A stretch of DNA of 64,000 nt from Aquipseudomonas guryensis (lineage in GTDB: Bacteria > Pseudomonadota > Gammaproteobacteria > Pseudomonadales > Pseudomonadaceae): assembly GCF_014164785.1 (NCBI RefSeq), contig NZ_JACJFN010000004.1:434001-498000 (forward strand). Direction: 5' to 3'. The position numbers and the translations under genes were made by a program. Below, piece by piece: positions 9,212-16,530 of the stretch. The notes under the pieces are model-generated. The model had not been told where the DNA came from. It ran no database searches and saw nothing but the letters and a program-made list of their open reading frames with translations. Each line of letters starts with the position of its first letter. Position 1 is the stretch's first letter.

Positions 9212-9640
9212 GTGAGTGAAGCGCTGCTGAGCTGTCGCGGTGTGGTTTACCCCTGGCACTGCGATCATATGGGGCACATGAATGTCATGTGGTACACGGG
9301 CAGGTTCGACGAGGCCACCTGGGCTTTGTTCGCGCATCTGGGGTTGACCCCGGCAGCTCTGCGGGACGGTGGGCGCGGAATGGTGGCTGCCGATCAGCAC
9401 ACCCAATACAGCAGCGAGCTATTGGCCGGGGATCTGTTGAGCGTGCATACCAGGGTGCTGGCAGTGGGTAACAAGTCGATCCGCTTGCGCCATGAGATGC
9501 GTCGGGAACCTGAGGGTAGCCTGGCAGCGGTTTGTACCCTGGTTGGCGTGCATATCGATACCGATCTGCGCCAGTCGCTGCCGCTGCCTAAAAGCGTGCG
9601 TAAGCTGGCCGAGCCGCTGCTGTGCGGCGAGGAACAGTAA
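9212..9640 (+). CDS. Acyl-CoA thioesterase (4-hydroxybenzoyl-CoA thioesterase-like hot-dog fold)
   Basis: 142 residues from the GTG at 9212, which has GGAGAG five bases upstream; a longer frame from 9131 has no ribosome-binding site. The N-terminus has the hot-dog pattern Y-x-W-H-C-D-H-M-G-H-M-N, where the Asp in the HCDHMGHMN segment is the expected catalytic residue of 4HBT-type thioesterases. These hydrolyse acyl-CoA thioesters in the cytosol. Its stop codon overlaps the start of the following alpha/beta hydrolase gene (TAATG), indicating one operon. Confidence 0.85.
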   Translation: MSEALLSCRGVVYPWHCDHMGHMNVMWYTGRFDEATWALFAHLGLTPAALRDGGRGMVAADQHTQYSSELLAGDLLSVHTRVLAVGNKSIRLRHEMRREPEGSLAAVCTLVGVHIDTDLRQSLPLPKSVRKLAEPLLCGEEQ

Positions 9641-10524
9641 TGAGTAGCGAGGCGTTCGCGGCAGTTGTGCTCAAGGATGGTCGCGATCTGGCCTATCAGC
9701 AGTACGGCAGTCCCGATGGTGTGCCATTGCTGGTGTTTCACGGCCTGCCGGGTTGTCGCTTGCAGGCGGCGCTGCTCGACGCACCCGCGCGCCGGCTCGG
9801 CGTGCGCCTGATCGCTGCCGATCGCCCTGGAGTGGGTCGCTCCAGCCCCTGCCCGCAGCGCAGCATTCTGTCCTGGAGCGAGGACGTGGCGCAGCTGGCT
9901 GATCAGCTCGGCTTGGCGCGTTTCGGCGTACTCGGCATTTCCTGCGGTGGCCCCTATGCGCTGGCTTGTGCGCTGCGTCTGTCTGATCAACTGAGCTTTG
10001 CCGGCCTGGTGGCTGGTATAGGGCCGATGGATATCCCGCAAATTCGCAGTGGCCAGCATCCGGCGCTCAAGCTGCTGTTTGCACTGGCGCGGCTGCATCC
10101 GTCGTTGATTATGCCCATGCTGGGCCTGGATCGGCGTTTGTTCCTTGGTGATGCCATGGCCGCCTTGCGCAAGCTGACGGGGATGATGACAGTGCCCGAC
10201 CAGCGCTTCATCCACGAGCATCCAGGGTTGGCCGAGCAGTTTGCCCTCAGTCTGGCCGAGGCCTACCGCTCCGGTATCGCTGGCGTGCAGCAGGAAGTGA
10301 GCTTGATTGCTGCTGCGCGTGGCTTCGAGTTGGGCGCGATCGAGATGCCAGTGCACCTGTATCAGGGCGCGCACGACCGCAATGTGCCGCCGGCCATGGC
10401 CGAGCACATAGCCGATAGGTTGCGCGCCGGCCGCTACCGGCTATTTGCGGACGAGGGGCATTTGTCGATTGTATGGAACTGCGCTGAGGTGTTTCTGGGG
10501 GATTTCCTGGCGGCCCAGGTCTAG
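9640..10524 (+). CDS. Alpha/beta-fold hydrolase
   Basis: 294 residues from the ATG at 9640, which overlaps the thioesterase stop. It has the oxyanion HGLPG segment (about residue 34), a nucleophile elbow GISCGGP (residues 105-111, where Cys 108 sits in the usual Ser position) and a late histidine in DEGHLS. The GxCxG elbow is seen in dienelactone-hydrolase-like and some other members of the fold and implies a cysteine nucleophile. The substrate is unknown; pairing with a thioesterase suggests an ester or thioester. Confidence 0.8.
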   Translation: MSSEAFAAVVLKDGRDLAYQQYGSPDGVPLLVFHGLPGCRLQAALLDAPARRLGVRLIAADRPGVGRSSPCPQRSILSWSEDVAQLADQLGLARFGVLGISCGGPYALACALRLSDQLSFAGLVAGIGPMDIPQIRSGQHPALKLLFALARLHPSLIMPMLGLDRRLFLGDAMAALRKLTGMMTVPDQRFIHEHPGLAEQFALSLAEAYRSGIAGVQQEVSLIAAARGFELGAIEMPVHLYQGAHDRNVPPAMAEHIADRLRAGRYRLFADEGHLSIVWNCAEVFLGDFLAAQV

Positions 10525-10646
10525 GTTTTTCCGTCCGAGCAATGTTGTGATGGCGGCTGGAAGGGCGTGTCGCTTGCCTTTGCGCAGCTCTTCCTGGGGC
10601 AGTCTCCGCACCTCAGGCGAAGAATTAATTCCAGTGGCAGCGGCTA

Positions 10647-11414
10647 TCAGGCAAAACTGTAAATATCCATGCCCAGTGCGCCATAGGTGAAGCCGCTGTG
10701 CTCGATCTTGAAGGTGCCTCCGGCGCCGCGGGCAAAGTACAGCGGCAGCAGATGTTCATCGCTGGGGTGGTTGCGTGCCGCATGCGGGGCCAGGCGGCGG
10801 TAGTCGTGCAGGGCGATCTCGTCGTTGGCCTGCAGCTTCTTCACCATCCAGTCACGGAACTCCTGGGCCCAGGGCGTGATGCTCTGCGGGCCGGCACGCC
10901 AGTCCAGTTCGCCGAGGTTGTGGGTGATACTGCCGGAGCCGATCAGCAGCACGCCCTGTTCGCGCAGGCTGCTCAGGGCGCGACCGACGCGGGTTTGCAG
11001 TTCTGTGCCGAAGTGGCTGGGCAGTGACAGCTGCACGACCGGGATATCGGCCTGCGGGTACATCAGCGACAGCGGCACCCAGGCGCCGTGGTCACGCGGG
11101 CGCTGCTCGTCCAGGCGCGCGGCAAGGCTGGCATCGGCCAGGAGTTGCTGGGCCTGTCGGGCCAGTTCAGGCGAGCCGGGAGCCGGGTACTGCACGGCAT
11201 ACAGCGGTGCGGGGAAGCCGCCGAAATCGTGCCAGGTGCGTGGCTGAGGAGCGCTGCCGAGGAGTAGTTCGTCACTTTCCCAGTGGGCGGAAACCACCAG
11301 TATTGCTGTGGGCCTGGGTAGCTCGCTGGCTAGGCGGGTGAGGGCCGGGCCGCTGGCGCCAGGTTCCAGGGCCAGCATGGGAGAACCATGAGAGATGAAC
11401 AGGGCTGGCAGCAT
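10647..11414 (-). CDS. DODA-type extradiol aromatic ring-opening dioxygenase family protein
   Basis: 255 residues. The ATG at 11414 has AAGG ten bases upstream, while an ATG 30 bases earlier has none. It has the YgiD/4,5-DOPA dioxygenase pattern: FISHGSPM near the N-terminus with a metal-binding His, VVSAHWES (about 40-47) with the second His, and GSGSITHNL (about 165) with another. These class III, LigB-fold proteins use non-haem Fe or Zn; E. coli YgiD is a Zn-dependent DOPA 4,5-dioxygenase. The native substrate here is unknown. It is divergent from tpm. Confidence 0.85.
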   Translation of the reverse strand: MLPALFISHGSPMLALEPGASGPALTRLASELPRPTAILVVSAHWESDELLLGSAPQPRTWHDFGGFPAPLYAVQYPAPGSPELARQAQQLLADASLAARLDEQRPRDHGAWVPLSLMYPQADIPVVQLSLPSHFGTELQTRVGRALSSLREQGVLLIGSGSITHNLGELDWRAGPQSITPWAQEFRDWMVKKLQANDEIALHDYRRLAPHAARNHPSDEHLLPLYFARGAGGTFKIEHSGFTYGALGMDIYSFA

Positions 11415-11514
11415 GGAGAACGCCTTGCAGTAGGATGTATCCATATTCCGGCTGTGGTGTGTGCACTTCCAACGGAAATTTTGCGGCTTATTGATCGAAT
11501 TTTCAGGAGGGAAG

Positions 11515-12174
11515 GTGGAGCACGACTTCTGGCAGGAGCGTTGGGCACAGGGGCAGATTGGTTTTCACCTGGAGGAGGTCAATCCCTATCTGCAGCGTCA
11601 CTGGTCAAGTCTGGAGCTGGAATCGGCAAGCCGGGTGCTGGTGCCGTTGTGCGGCAAGAGCCTGGATCTGCTCTGGCTGGTGGCGCAGGGGCATGCCGTG
11701 CTGGGCGTGGAGCTGGCAGAGAAGGCAGTCGAAGACTTTTTCAGCGAGCAGGGCCTGGCTGCCGAGGTGCAGGTGCGCGGCGCGTTTCGTATCTACCGTG
11801 CCGGTAATCTGGAGCTTTGGTGTGGTGATTTCTTTGCCCTGACGGCAGTCGATGTGGCTGATTGCCAGGCGCTGTATGACCGTGCGGCATTGATCGCTTT
11901 GCCGCTTGAGTTGCGCGAGCGTTACGTGCGGCATCTGGCGCAGATTCTGCCGCCTGCCTGCAAAGGGCTGCTGGTGACTCTGGACTATCCCCAGGAACAG
12001 ATGGATGGCCCACCGTTCGCCGTAGCTGCGGACGAGGTACGGCGTTTACTGGAGCCCGACTGGCAAGTGCAGGCGCTGGAATCGCTCGATGTGCTGGGCG
12101 AGAACTGGCGTTTTCTCAAGCGTGGACTGACTCGGTTGGACGAGGCTGTCTATCGCTTATGCAAGCGGCAGTGA
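11515..12174 (+). CDS. tpm: Thiopurine S-methyltransferase
   Basis: 219 residues from GTG 11515, with AGGAGG eight bases upstream; this gives the family's usual length and N-terminus (VEHDFWQERW). The SAM-binding segment VLVPLCGKSLDL lies around 41-52, and VLGVELAEKAVEDFF follows. In Pseudomonas this enzyme methylates selenite and tellurite or their organic derivatives as well as thiopurines, giving metalloid resistance. Single gene with its own terminator, divergent from the DODA-type gene. Confidence 0.92.
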   Translation: MEHDFWQERWAQGQIGFHLEEVNPYLQRHWSSLELESASRVLVPLCGKSLDLLWLVAQGHAVLGVELAEKAVEDFFSEQGLAAEVQVRGAFRIYRAGNLELWCGDFFALTAVDVADCQALYDRAALIALPLELRERYVRHLAQILPPACKGLLVTLDYPQEQMDGPPFAVAADEVRRLLEPDWQVQALESLDVLGENWRFLKRGLTRLDEAVYRLCKRQ

Positions 12175-12196
12175 TGGTGAGGTATTCCTGAATGAA

Positions 12197-12225
12197 AAAG
12201 GGCGACCCGCGGGTCGCCCTTTTTG
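12197..12225 (+). terminator. Bidirectional terminator between tpm and htpX
   Basis: Perfect 12-bp arms AAAGGGCGACCC / GGGTCGCCCTTT with a GC loop and T-runs on both strands lie between convergent genes. Confidence 0.9.
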
Positions 12226-12237
12226 TTGGCGTGGTGC

Positions 12238-13110
12238 TTAGCCGCGCTGACGCAGGGCCTGGATGCGCTGTTCCAGCGGCGGGTGGCTCATCAGCAGGCC
12301 AGCCAGGCCGTTCTTCAGGCCGCCGTTGATGCCGAAGGCGGTCAGGCTGCTGGGCATTGCTACCGGGATGCCCTGTTCGGCACGCAGGCGCTCCAGGGCG
12401 CCGATCATCGAGCCGGTGCCGGCCAGGCGGGCGCCGGCTTCGTCGGCCTTGAACTCGCGTTTGCGCGAGAACCACATGACGATGATGCTGGCCAGGATGC
12501 CCAAGACCAGTTCGGCGAAGATGGTCGCGACGAAGTAGCCGATGCCCGGGCCGTCTTCGTTCTTCAGGATCACCTTGTCGACGAAGTTGCCGAAGATGCG
12601 CGCGAAGAACATGACGAAGGTGTTCACCACCCCCTGTATCAGCGCCAGGGTGACCATGTCACCGTTGGCCACGTGGCCGATCTCGTGGGCCAGCACGGCT
12701 TTCACTTCGTCCGGCGAGAAGCGTTCCAGCAGGCCCTGGCTGACGGCGACCAGCGCGTCGTTCTTGTTCCAGCCGGTGGCGAAGGCGTTGGACTCATGGG
12801 CGGGGAAGATACCTACTTCCGGCATCTTGATCCCGGCATCGCGGGCCAGTTCTTCCACAGTTTGCAGCAGCCACTGCTCGTGACGGGTGCGCGGCTGGGT
12901 GATGATCTGGGTGCCGGTGCTCATCTTCGCCATCCACTTGGAGAGGAATAGCGAGATCAACGAACCGGCGAAGCCGAACACGGCGCAGAAGACCAACAAG
13001 CTGCCGTAGTTCTGACCGGTGAAGCGATCGACCCCCAGCAGTTTGAGGGTGATGCTGGCGATGACCAGTACCGCCAAGTTGGTGGCCAGGAACAACAGAA
13101 TGCGCATCAT
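12238..13110 (-). CDS. htpX: Membrane protease HtpX (M48B zinc metallopeptidase)
   Basis: 290 residues, the normal size. Two N-terminal membrane spans (about 3-25 and 35-57) precede the zinc motif HEIGH (142-146). Two more spans follow (about 156-178 and 190-213), and the EFKAD segment supplies the third zinc ligand (Glu 219). HtpX is an inner-membrane protease that degrades misfolded membrane proteins together with FtsH and is often under envelope or heat-shock control. It shares the terminator at 12197-12225 with tpm. Confidence 0.95.
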   Translation of the reverse strand: MMRILLFLATNLAVLVIASITLKLLGVDRFTGQNYGSLLVFCAVFGFAGSLISLFLSKWMAKMSTGTQIITQPRTRHEQWLLQTVEELARDAGIKMPEVGIFPAHESNAFATGWNKNDALVAVSQGLLERFSPDEVKAVLAHEIGHVANGDMVTLALIQGVVNTFVMFFARIFGNFVDKVILKNEDGPGIGYFVATIFAELVLGILASIIVMWFSRKREFKADEAGARLAGTGSMIGALERLRAEQGIPVAMPSSLTAFGINGGLKNGLAGLLMSHPPLEQRIQALRQRG

Positions 13111-13200
13111 GGTGTGAAGCTACTCCTCGGAGCGAGAGATAATCAGGTTATGCCGGCTATATAGGGGCGTGAGGCAGGCATCTTCAACCCGGTGACTATT

Positions 13201-13656
13201 TCAAACTGTGTCCCGAGCCGGATTTAGAGCGCTTTCGAACAGCAGGCGGGTGAGGCGGGCGACTTTTTCGCTGTTGTGCAGTGACAGTGCTTCACGCAGT
13301 TGCCAGGCCAGGGTGGCCTGCACGCGCCGCACCGCCGGTGGCGGCGGATTGTCGCCGGCGGGCAGGGCATGTGGCAGGCCACGGCTGAGACGCAGGAAGC
13401 CCTTTTCGCTGAGCACAGCTTGGTCGAGGGCGTCGTAGCCAATGGTCGAGTCGTAACGCAGGTAGCCTTCCTCAGCCAGCCACAGCAGGGCACCCAGGCA
13501 GCTCTGGTGGCGTTTGCTGGGCAGGCCGAATTCATCCGGCTCCTCGCGCCCGATCAGGTCTTCCACATACAGCGCAACCTTGCGCGGGAAGGCCTGATAC
13601 AGGAGGAGCATGCCGGCGGCGGCATCCTTGTAGAACTCGTCGATCTGCAGATCCAT
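13201..13656 (-). CDS. Conserved hypothetical protein
   Basis: 151 residues from the ATG at 13656, which has GGGGAC nine bases upstream; a longer frame would run into alaA. I do not recognise a domain. The protein is soluble and mostly helical in appearance, with HQSCLGALLWLAEEGYLRYD (about 51-70) resembling a winged-helix-like element and a proline run near residue 105. It begins 19 bases after the alaA stop on the same strand and is probably co-transcribed with it. By recall, Pseudomonas genomes carry a hypothetical gene at this place. Confidence 0.7.
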   Translation of the reverse strand: MDLQIDEFYKDAAAGMLLLYQAFPRKVALYVEDLIGREEPDEFGLPSKRHQSCLGALLWLAEEGYLRYDSTIGYDALDQAVLSEKGFLRLSRGLPHALPAGDNPPPPAVRRVQATLAWQLREALSLHNSEKVARLTRLLFESALNPARDTV

Positions 13657-13675
13657 GGCCGTCCCCGTAACGCGC

Positions 13676-14887
13676 TTACTGGCGGTAGGACTTGAGGAAA
13701 CTGCCGATGCGCCCGATGGCCATTTCCAGGTCATCCACGCGCGGCAGGGTGACCACGCGGAAGTGATCCGGCCACGGCCAGTTGAAGGCGGTGCCCTGGA
13801 CGATCAGCAGTTTCTCGGAGAGCAGCAGGTCGAGGACGAACTTCTCGTCGTTGTGGATCGGGCAGACCTTGGGGTCGATCTTGGGGAAGGCGTACAGCGC
13901 GCCCATCGGCTTGACGCAGCTGACCCCGGGGATGTCGTTGAGCAGTTCCCAGGTGCGGTTGCGCTGCTCCAGCAGGCGGCCTTGTGGCAGCACCAGGTCG
14001 TTGATGCTCTGGTAGCCGCCCAGTGCGGTCTGGATAGCATGCTGGCTCGGCACGTTGGCGCATAGACGCATGTTGGCCAGGATGTCGATGCCTTCGATGT
14101 AGCTCTGCGCCTTGTGCTTGGGCCCGGAAATGGCCACCCAGCCGGAGCGGAAGCCGGCCACGCGGTAGGACTTGGACAGGCCGTTGAAGGTCAGGCACAG
14201 CACGTCCGGAGCCAGCGAGGCGGTGCAGATGTGCACGGCGTCGTCGTAGAGGATCTTGTCGTAGATCTCGTCGGAGAACAGCACCAGATTGTGCTGACGG
14301 GCCAGTTCGACGATTTCCAGCAGCACTTCGCGCGAGTACACGGCGCCGGTGGGGTTGTTCGGGTTGATCAGCACCAGGGCCTTGGTGTTCGGCGTGATCT
14401 TGGCGCGCATGTCGGCGATGTCGGGGAACCAGCCAGCCTGCTCGTCGCACAGGTAGTGCACCGGCTTGCCACCGGCCAGGGCCACGGAGGCGGTCCACAG
14501 CGGGTAATCAGGTGCGGGGATCAGCACTTCGTCGCCGTTGTTGAGCAGGGCCTGCATGGCCATCACGATCAGCTCGGAGACGCCGTTGCCGAGGTAGATG
14601 TCCTCGATGCCGACGCCTTCCACCTGCTTCTGCTGGTAGTACTGCATCACCGCCTTGCGCGCGCTGAACAGGCCTTTGGAGTCGCTGTAGCCCTGGGCGG
14701 TGGGCAGATTGCGGATCACGTCCTGGAGGATTTCCTCCGGGGCTTCGAAACCGAACGGCGCCGGGTTGCCGATATTCAGCTTGAGGATGCGATGGCCTTC
14801 CTCTTCCAGGCGCTTGGCGTGCTTGAGCACGGGGCCGCGAATGTCATAGCAGACGTTGGCGAGCTTGTTCGATTTGCTGACCTGCAT
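13676..14887 (-). CDS. alaA: Alanine transaminase AlaA-type, PLP-dependent aminotransferase class I
   Basis: 403 residues from the ATG at 14887 (MQVSKSNKLAN), matching the family; the frame extends 35 codons upstream without reason. Fold type I features are NPNNPTG (175-181), SDEIYDK (205-211) and the PLP lysine K239 in NGLSKSYRVAGFRSGW. It closely resembles E. coli AlaA (YfbQ), which makes alanine from pyruvate and glutamate. It is divergent from msrB with about 175 bases between, and upstream of a small conserved hypothetical gene. Confidence 0.9.
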   Translation of the reverse strand: MQVSKSNKLANVCYDIRGPVLKHAKRLEEEGHRILKLNIGNPAPFGFEAPEEILQDVIRNLPTAQGYSDSKGLFSARKAVMQYYQQKQVEGVGIEDIYLGNGVSELIVMAMQALLNNGDEVLIPAPDYPLWTASVALAGGKPVHYLCDEQAGWFPDIADMRAKITPNTKALVLINPNNPTGAVYSREVLLEIVELARQHNLVLFSDEIYDKILYDDAVHICTASLAPDVLCLTFNGLSKSYRVAGFRSGWVAISGPKHKAQSYIEGIDILANMRLCANVPSQHAIQTALGGYQSINDLVLPQGRLLEQRNRTWELLNDIPGVSCVKPMGALYAFPKIDPKVCPIHNDEKFVLDLLLSEKLLIVQGTAFNWPWPDHFRVVTLPRVDDLEMAIGRIGSFLKSYRQ

Positions 14888-15063
14888 GATCCAGATTTCC
14901 CGGGAGAAAGCACCGCGATGGCGGCGGGTGGCATTGATCCTGCGCCTTGGCAGGTTGTAACGCTGCTGCCAGACTGGCGTCCAAAGAGGCACGCATGATA
15001 CGTGCGGCCCGATGCCCGGAAAAGGTACAGGTCGGGCTTTTTTCTGCCACTGAGGTGTACCCC

Positions 15064-15459
15064 ATGGAAAAGATCGAAAAACCCCTGGAAGCCTGGCGCG
15101 ACGAGCTTTCCGACGAGCAGTTCCACGTCTGCCGGCTGGGCGGCACCGAGCGCCCTTTCACTGGGGAATATCACGACAGCAAGGTGCCCGGCATCTACCA
15201 CTGCGCCTGCTGCGGTGAGGCGTTGTTCGACTCGGCTGCCAAGTATGACTCCGGCAGCGGCTGGCCTAGCTATTTCCAGCCGGTCAATGGCGAGGTCATC
15301 GCCGAGAAGGCCGACTTCAGCCACGGCATGCACCGTGTCGAGGTCAAGTGCGCCAAGTGCGATGCCCACCTGGGCCATGTCTTCCCCGATGGACCGCGGC
15401 CTACCGGCATGCGCTATTGCATCAACTCACTGTCGTTGAAGCTGGTGCCGCGCGAGTAA
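15064..15459 (+). CDS. msrB: Peptide-methionine (R)-S-oxide reductase MsrB
   Basis: 131 residues. Zinc is held by two CxxC pairs (C47/C50 and C96/C99), and the catalytic cysteine is C119 in RYCIN. SGSGWPSYF and HLGHVFPDG are standard MsrB substrate-loop motifs. The enzyme repairs methionine-R-sulfoxide in proteins. It lies upstream of gpx and ospR on the same strand but is separated from them by a hairpin and a palindromic operator, so it is probably a separate unit. Confidence 0.96.
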   Translation: MEKIEKPLEAWRDELSDEQFHVCRLGGTERPFTGEYHDSKVPGIYHCACCGEALFDSAAKYDSGSGWPSYFQPVNGEVIAEKADFSHGMHRVEVKCAKCDAHLGHVFPDGPRPTGMRYCINSLSLKLVPRE

Positions 15460-15470
15460 CGCGCATGGCT

Positions 15471-15508
15471 GGAAAATAAGGCTCACTTATTCGTGGGCCT
15501 TATTTTCC
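15471..15508 (+). terminator. Hairpin after msrB, probable terminator
   Basis: Perfect 12-bp arms GGAAAATAAGGC / GCCTTATTTTCC enclose a 14-base loop just after the msrB stop. The U-tract is only partial, so termination efficiency is uncertain. Confidence 0.6.
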
Positions 15509-15511
15509 GGA

Positions 15512-15535
15512 AATTGAATTGTGTGCAATTCAATT
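15512..15535. promoter_or_regulatory. Perfect palindrome upstream of gpx-ospR, probable OspR/OhrR-type operator
   Basis: AATTGAATTG (15512-15521), a TGTG spacer and CAATTCAATT (15526-15535) form a perfect 10-bp inverted repeat 45 bases before the gpx start. MarR/OhrR family regulators bind AT-rich palindromes of this kind (CAATT/AATTG cores), and a two-cysteine OhrR-like regulator is encoded just downstream. TATATT at about 15542-15547 may be part of the overlapping promoter. Confidence 0.7.
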
Positions 15536-15580
15536 GCTCACTATATTGGCCGGGTTCCCAACCCATTCGGAGTGCCAACC

Positions 15581-16066
15581 ATGAGCGACAAGCTGCTTGA
15601 TATCCCGGTTACCACCATCAAAGGCGAGCAGAAGACCCTCGCCGACTTCGGTGGCAAGGCCGTGCTGGTGGTCAACACCGCCAGCAAGTGCGGTTTCACC
15701 CCGCAATACAAGGGCCTGGAAAACGTCTGGCAGCAGTACAAGGACAAGGGCCTGGTGGTGCTCGGCTTCCCGTGCAACCAGTTCGGCAAGCAGGAGCCAG
15801 GTGACGAGGGCGCGATTTCCGAGTTCTGCGAACTGAACTTCGGCGTCAGCTTCCCGCTGTTCAAGAAGATCGACGTCAATGGCAGTGACGCCCATCCGCT
15901 CTTCGTGCAGTTGAAGAAGCGTGCTCCGGGCCTGCTGGGCAGCCAGGGCATCAAGTGGAACTTCACCAAGTTCCTGATCGGTGCCGATGGCCAGGTGGTC
16001 AAGCGTTTCGCCCCGACCACCAAGCCGGAAGATCTCAGTGCCGAGATCGAAGCCCTGTTGCAATGA
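15581..16066 (+). CDS. gpx: Glutathione peroxidase-family thiol peroxidase
   Basis: 161 residues from ATG 15581. Peroxidatic Cys 37 lies in NTASKCGFT, Gln 67 in FPCNQFG and Trp 126 in KWNFTKF, completing the catalytic triad pattern. Two further cysteines (C65, C83) could act as the resolving cysteine, so a thioredoxin-linked peroxidase is more likely than a true glutathione enzyme. The last codon overlaps the ospR start (ATGA), so the two are co-expressed from the palindromic promoter region. P. aeruginosa carries the same gpx-ospR pair. Confidence 0.93.
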   Translation: MSDKLLDIPVTTIKGEQKTLADFGGKAVLVVNTASKCGFTPQYKGLENVWQQYKDKGLVVLGFPCNQFGKQEPGDEGAISEFCELNFGVSFPLFKKIDVNGSDAHPLFVQLKKRAPGLLGSQGIKWNFTKFLIGADGQVVKRFAPTTKPEDLSAEIEALLQ

Positions 16067-16530
16067 CCCCGCTGGATGACGTCGAGGCGCAGCTGCAGCT
16101 GGACAACCAGCTGTGCTTCAAGCTGTACGCTGCCTCGCGTGCGGTCACTCGTGCCTACAAGCCGATGCTCGATGAGCTCGGCCTGACCTACCCACAGTAC
16201 CTGGCCATGCTGGTGCTGTGGGAGTGGCAGGCCAATCCGCCGGCGCAGCCGACGGTGAAGGCTTTGGGTGAGCGTTTGCTGCTCGATTCCGGCACCCTGA
16301 CGCCGCTGCTCAAGCGTCTTGAACAGCTGGGCCTGGTGCGGCGCCAGCGTTCGCCGCAGGATGAGCGGGAAGTGCATCTGCGCCTGAGCGAGGCGGGTGT
16401 GGCGCTACGGCAGCGCGTGTTGCCGCTGAAGGCGCGTCTGTTGTGTGACAGTGGTTTCGATCTGGCTGAGCTGGAGGGACTGCGGCACAGCCTTGGCGGC
16501 CTGCTGGAGCGGCTTACGGTGTTGTCGTGA
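16063..16530 (+). CDS. ospR: MarR-family redox-sensing repressor OspR (OhrR-like)
   Basis: 155 residues. The N-terminal LDNQLCFKLYAASR motif places the sensing cysteine at C18, and a second cysteine, C128, corresponds to the resolving cysteine of two-cysteine OhrR proteins. A winged helix lies between (about 58-108). OhrR/OspR proteins repress peroxidase genes until the cysteine is oxidised by organic peroxide. Overlap with gpx and the upstream palindrome imply autoregulation of the gpx-ospR unit. The gene ends 17 bases inside the convergent sagS gene. Confidence 0.9.
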   Translation: MTPLDDVEAQLQLDNQLCFKLYAASRAVTRAYKPMLDELGLTYPQYLAMLVLWEWQANPPAQPTVKALGERLLLDSGTLTPLLKRLEQLGLVRRQRSPQDEREVHLRLSEAGVALRQRVLPLKARLLCDSGFDLAELEGLRHSLGGLLERLTVLS

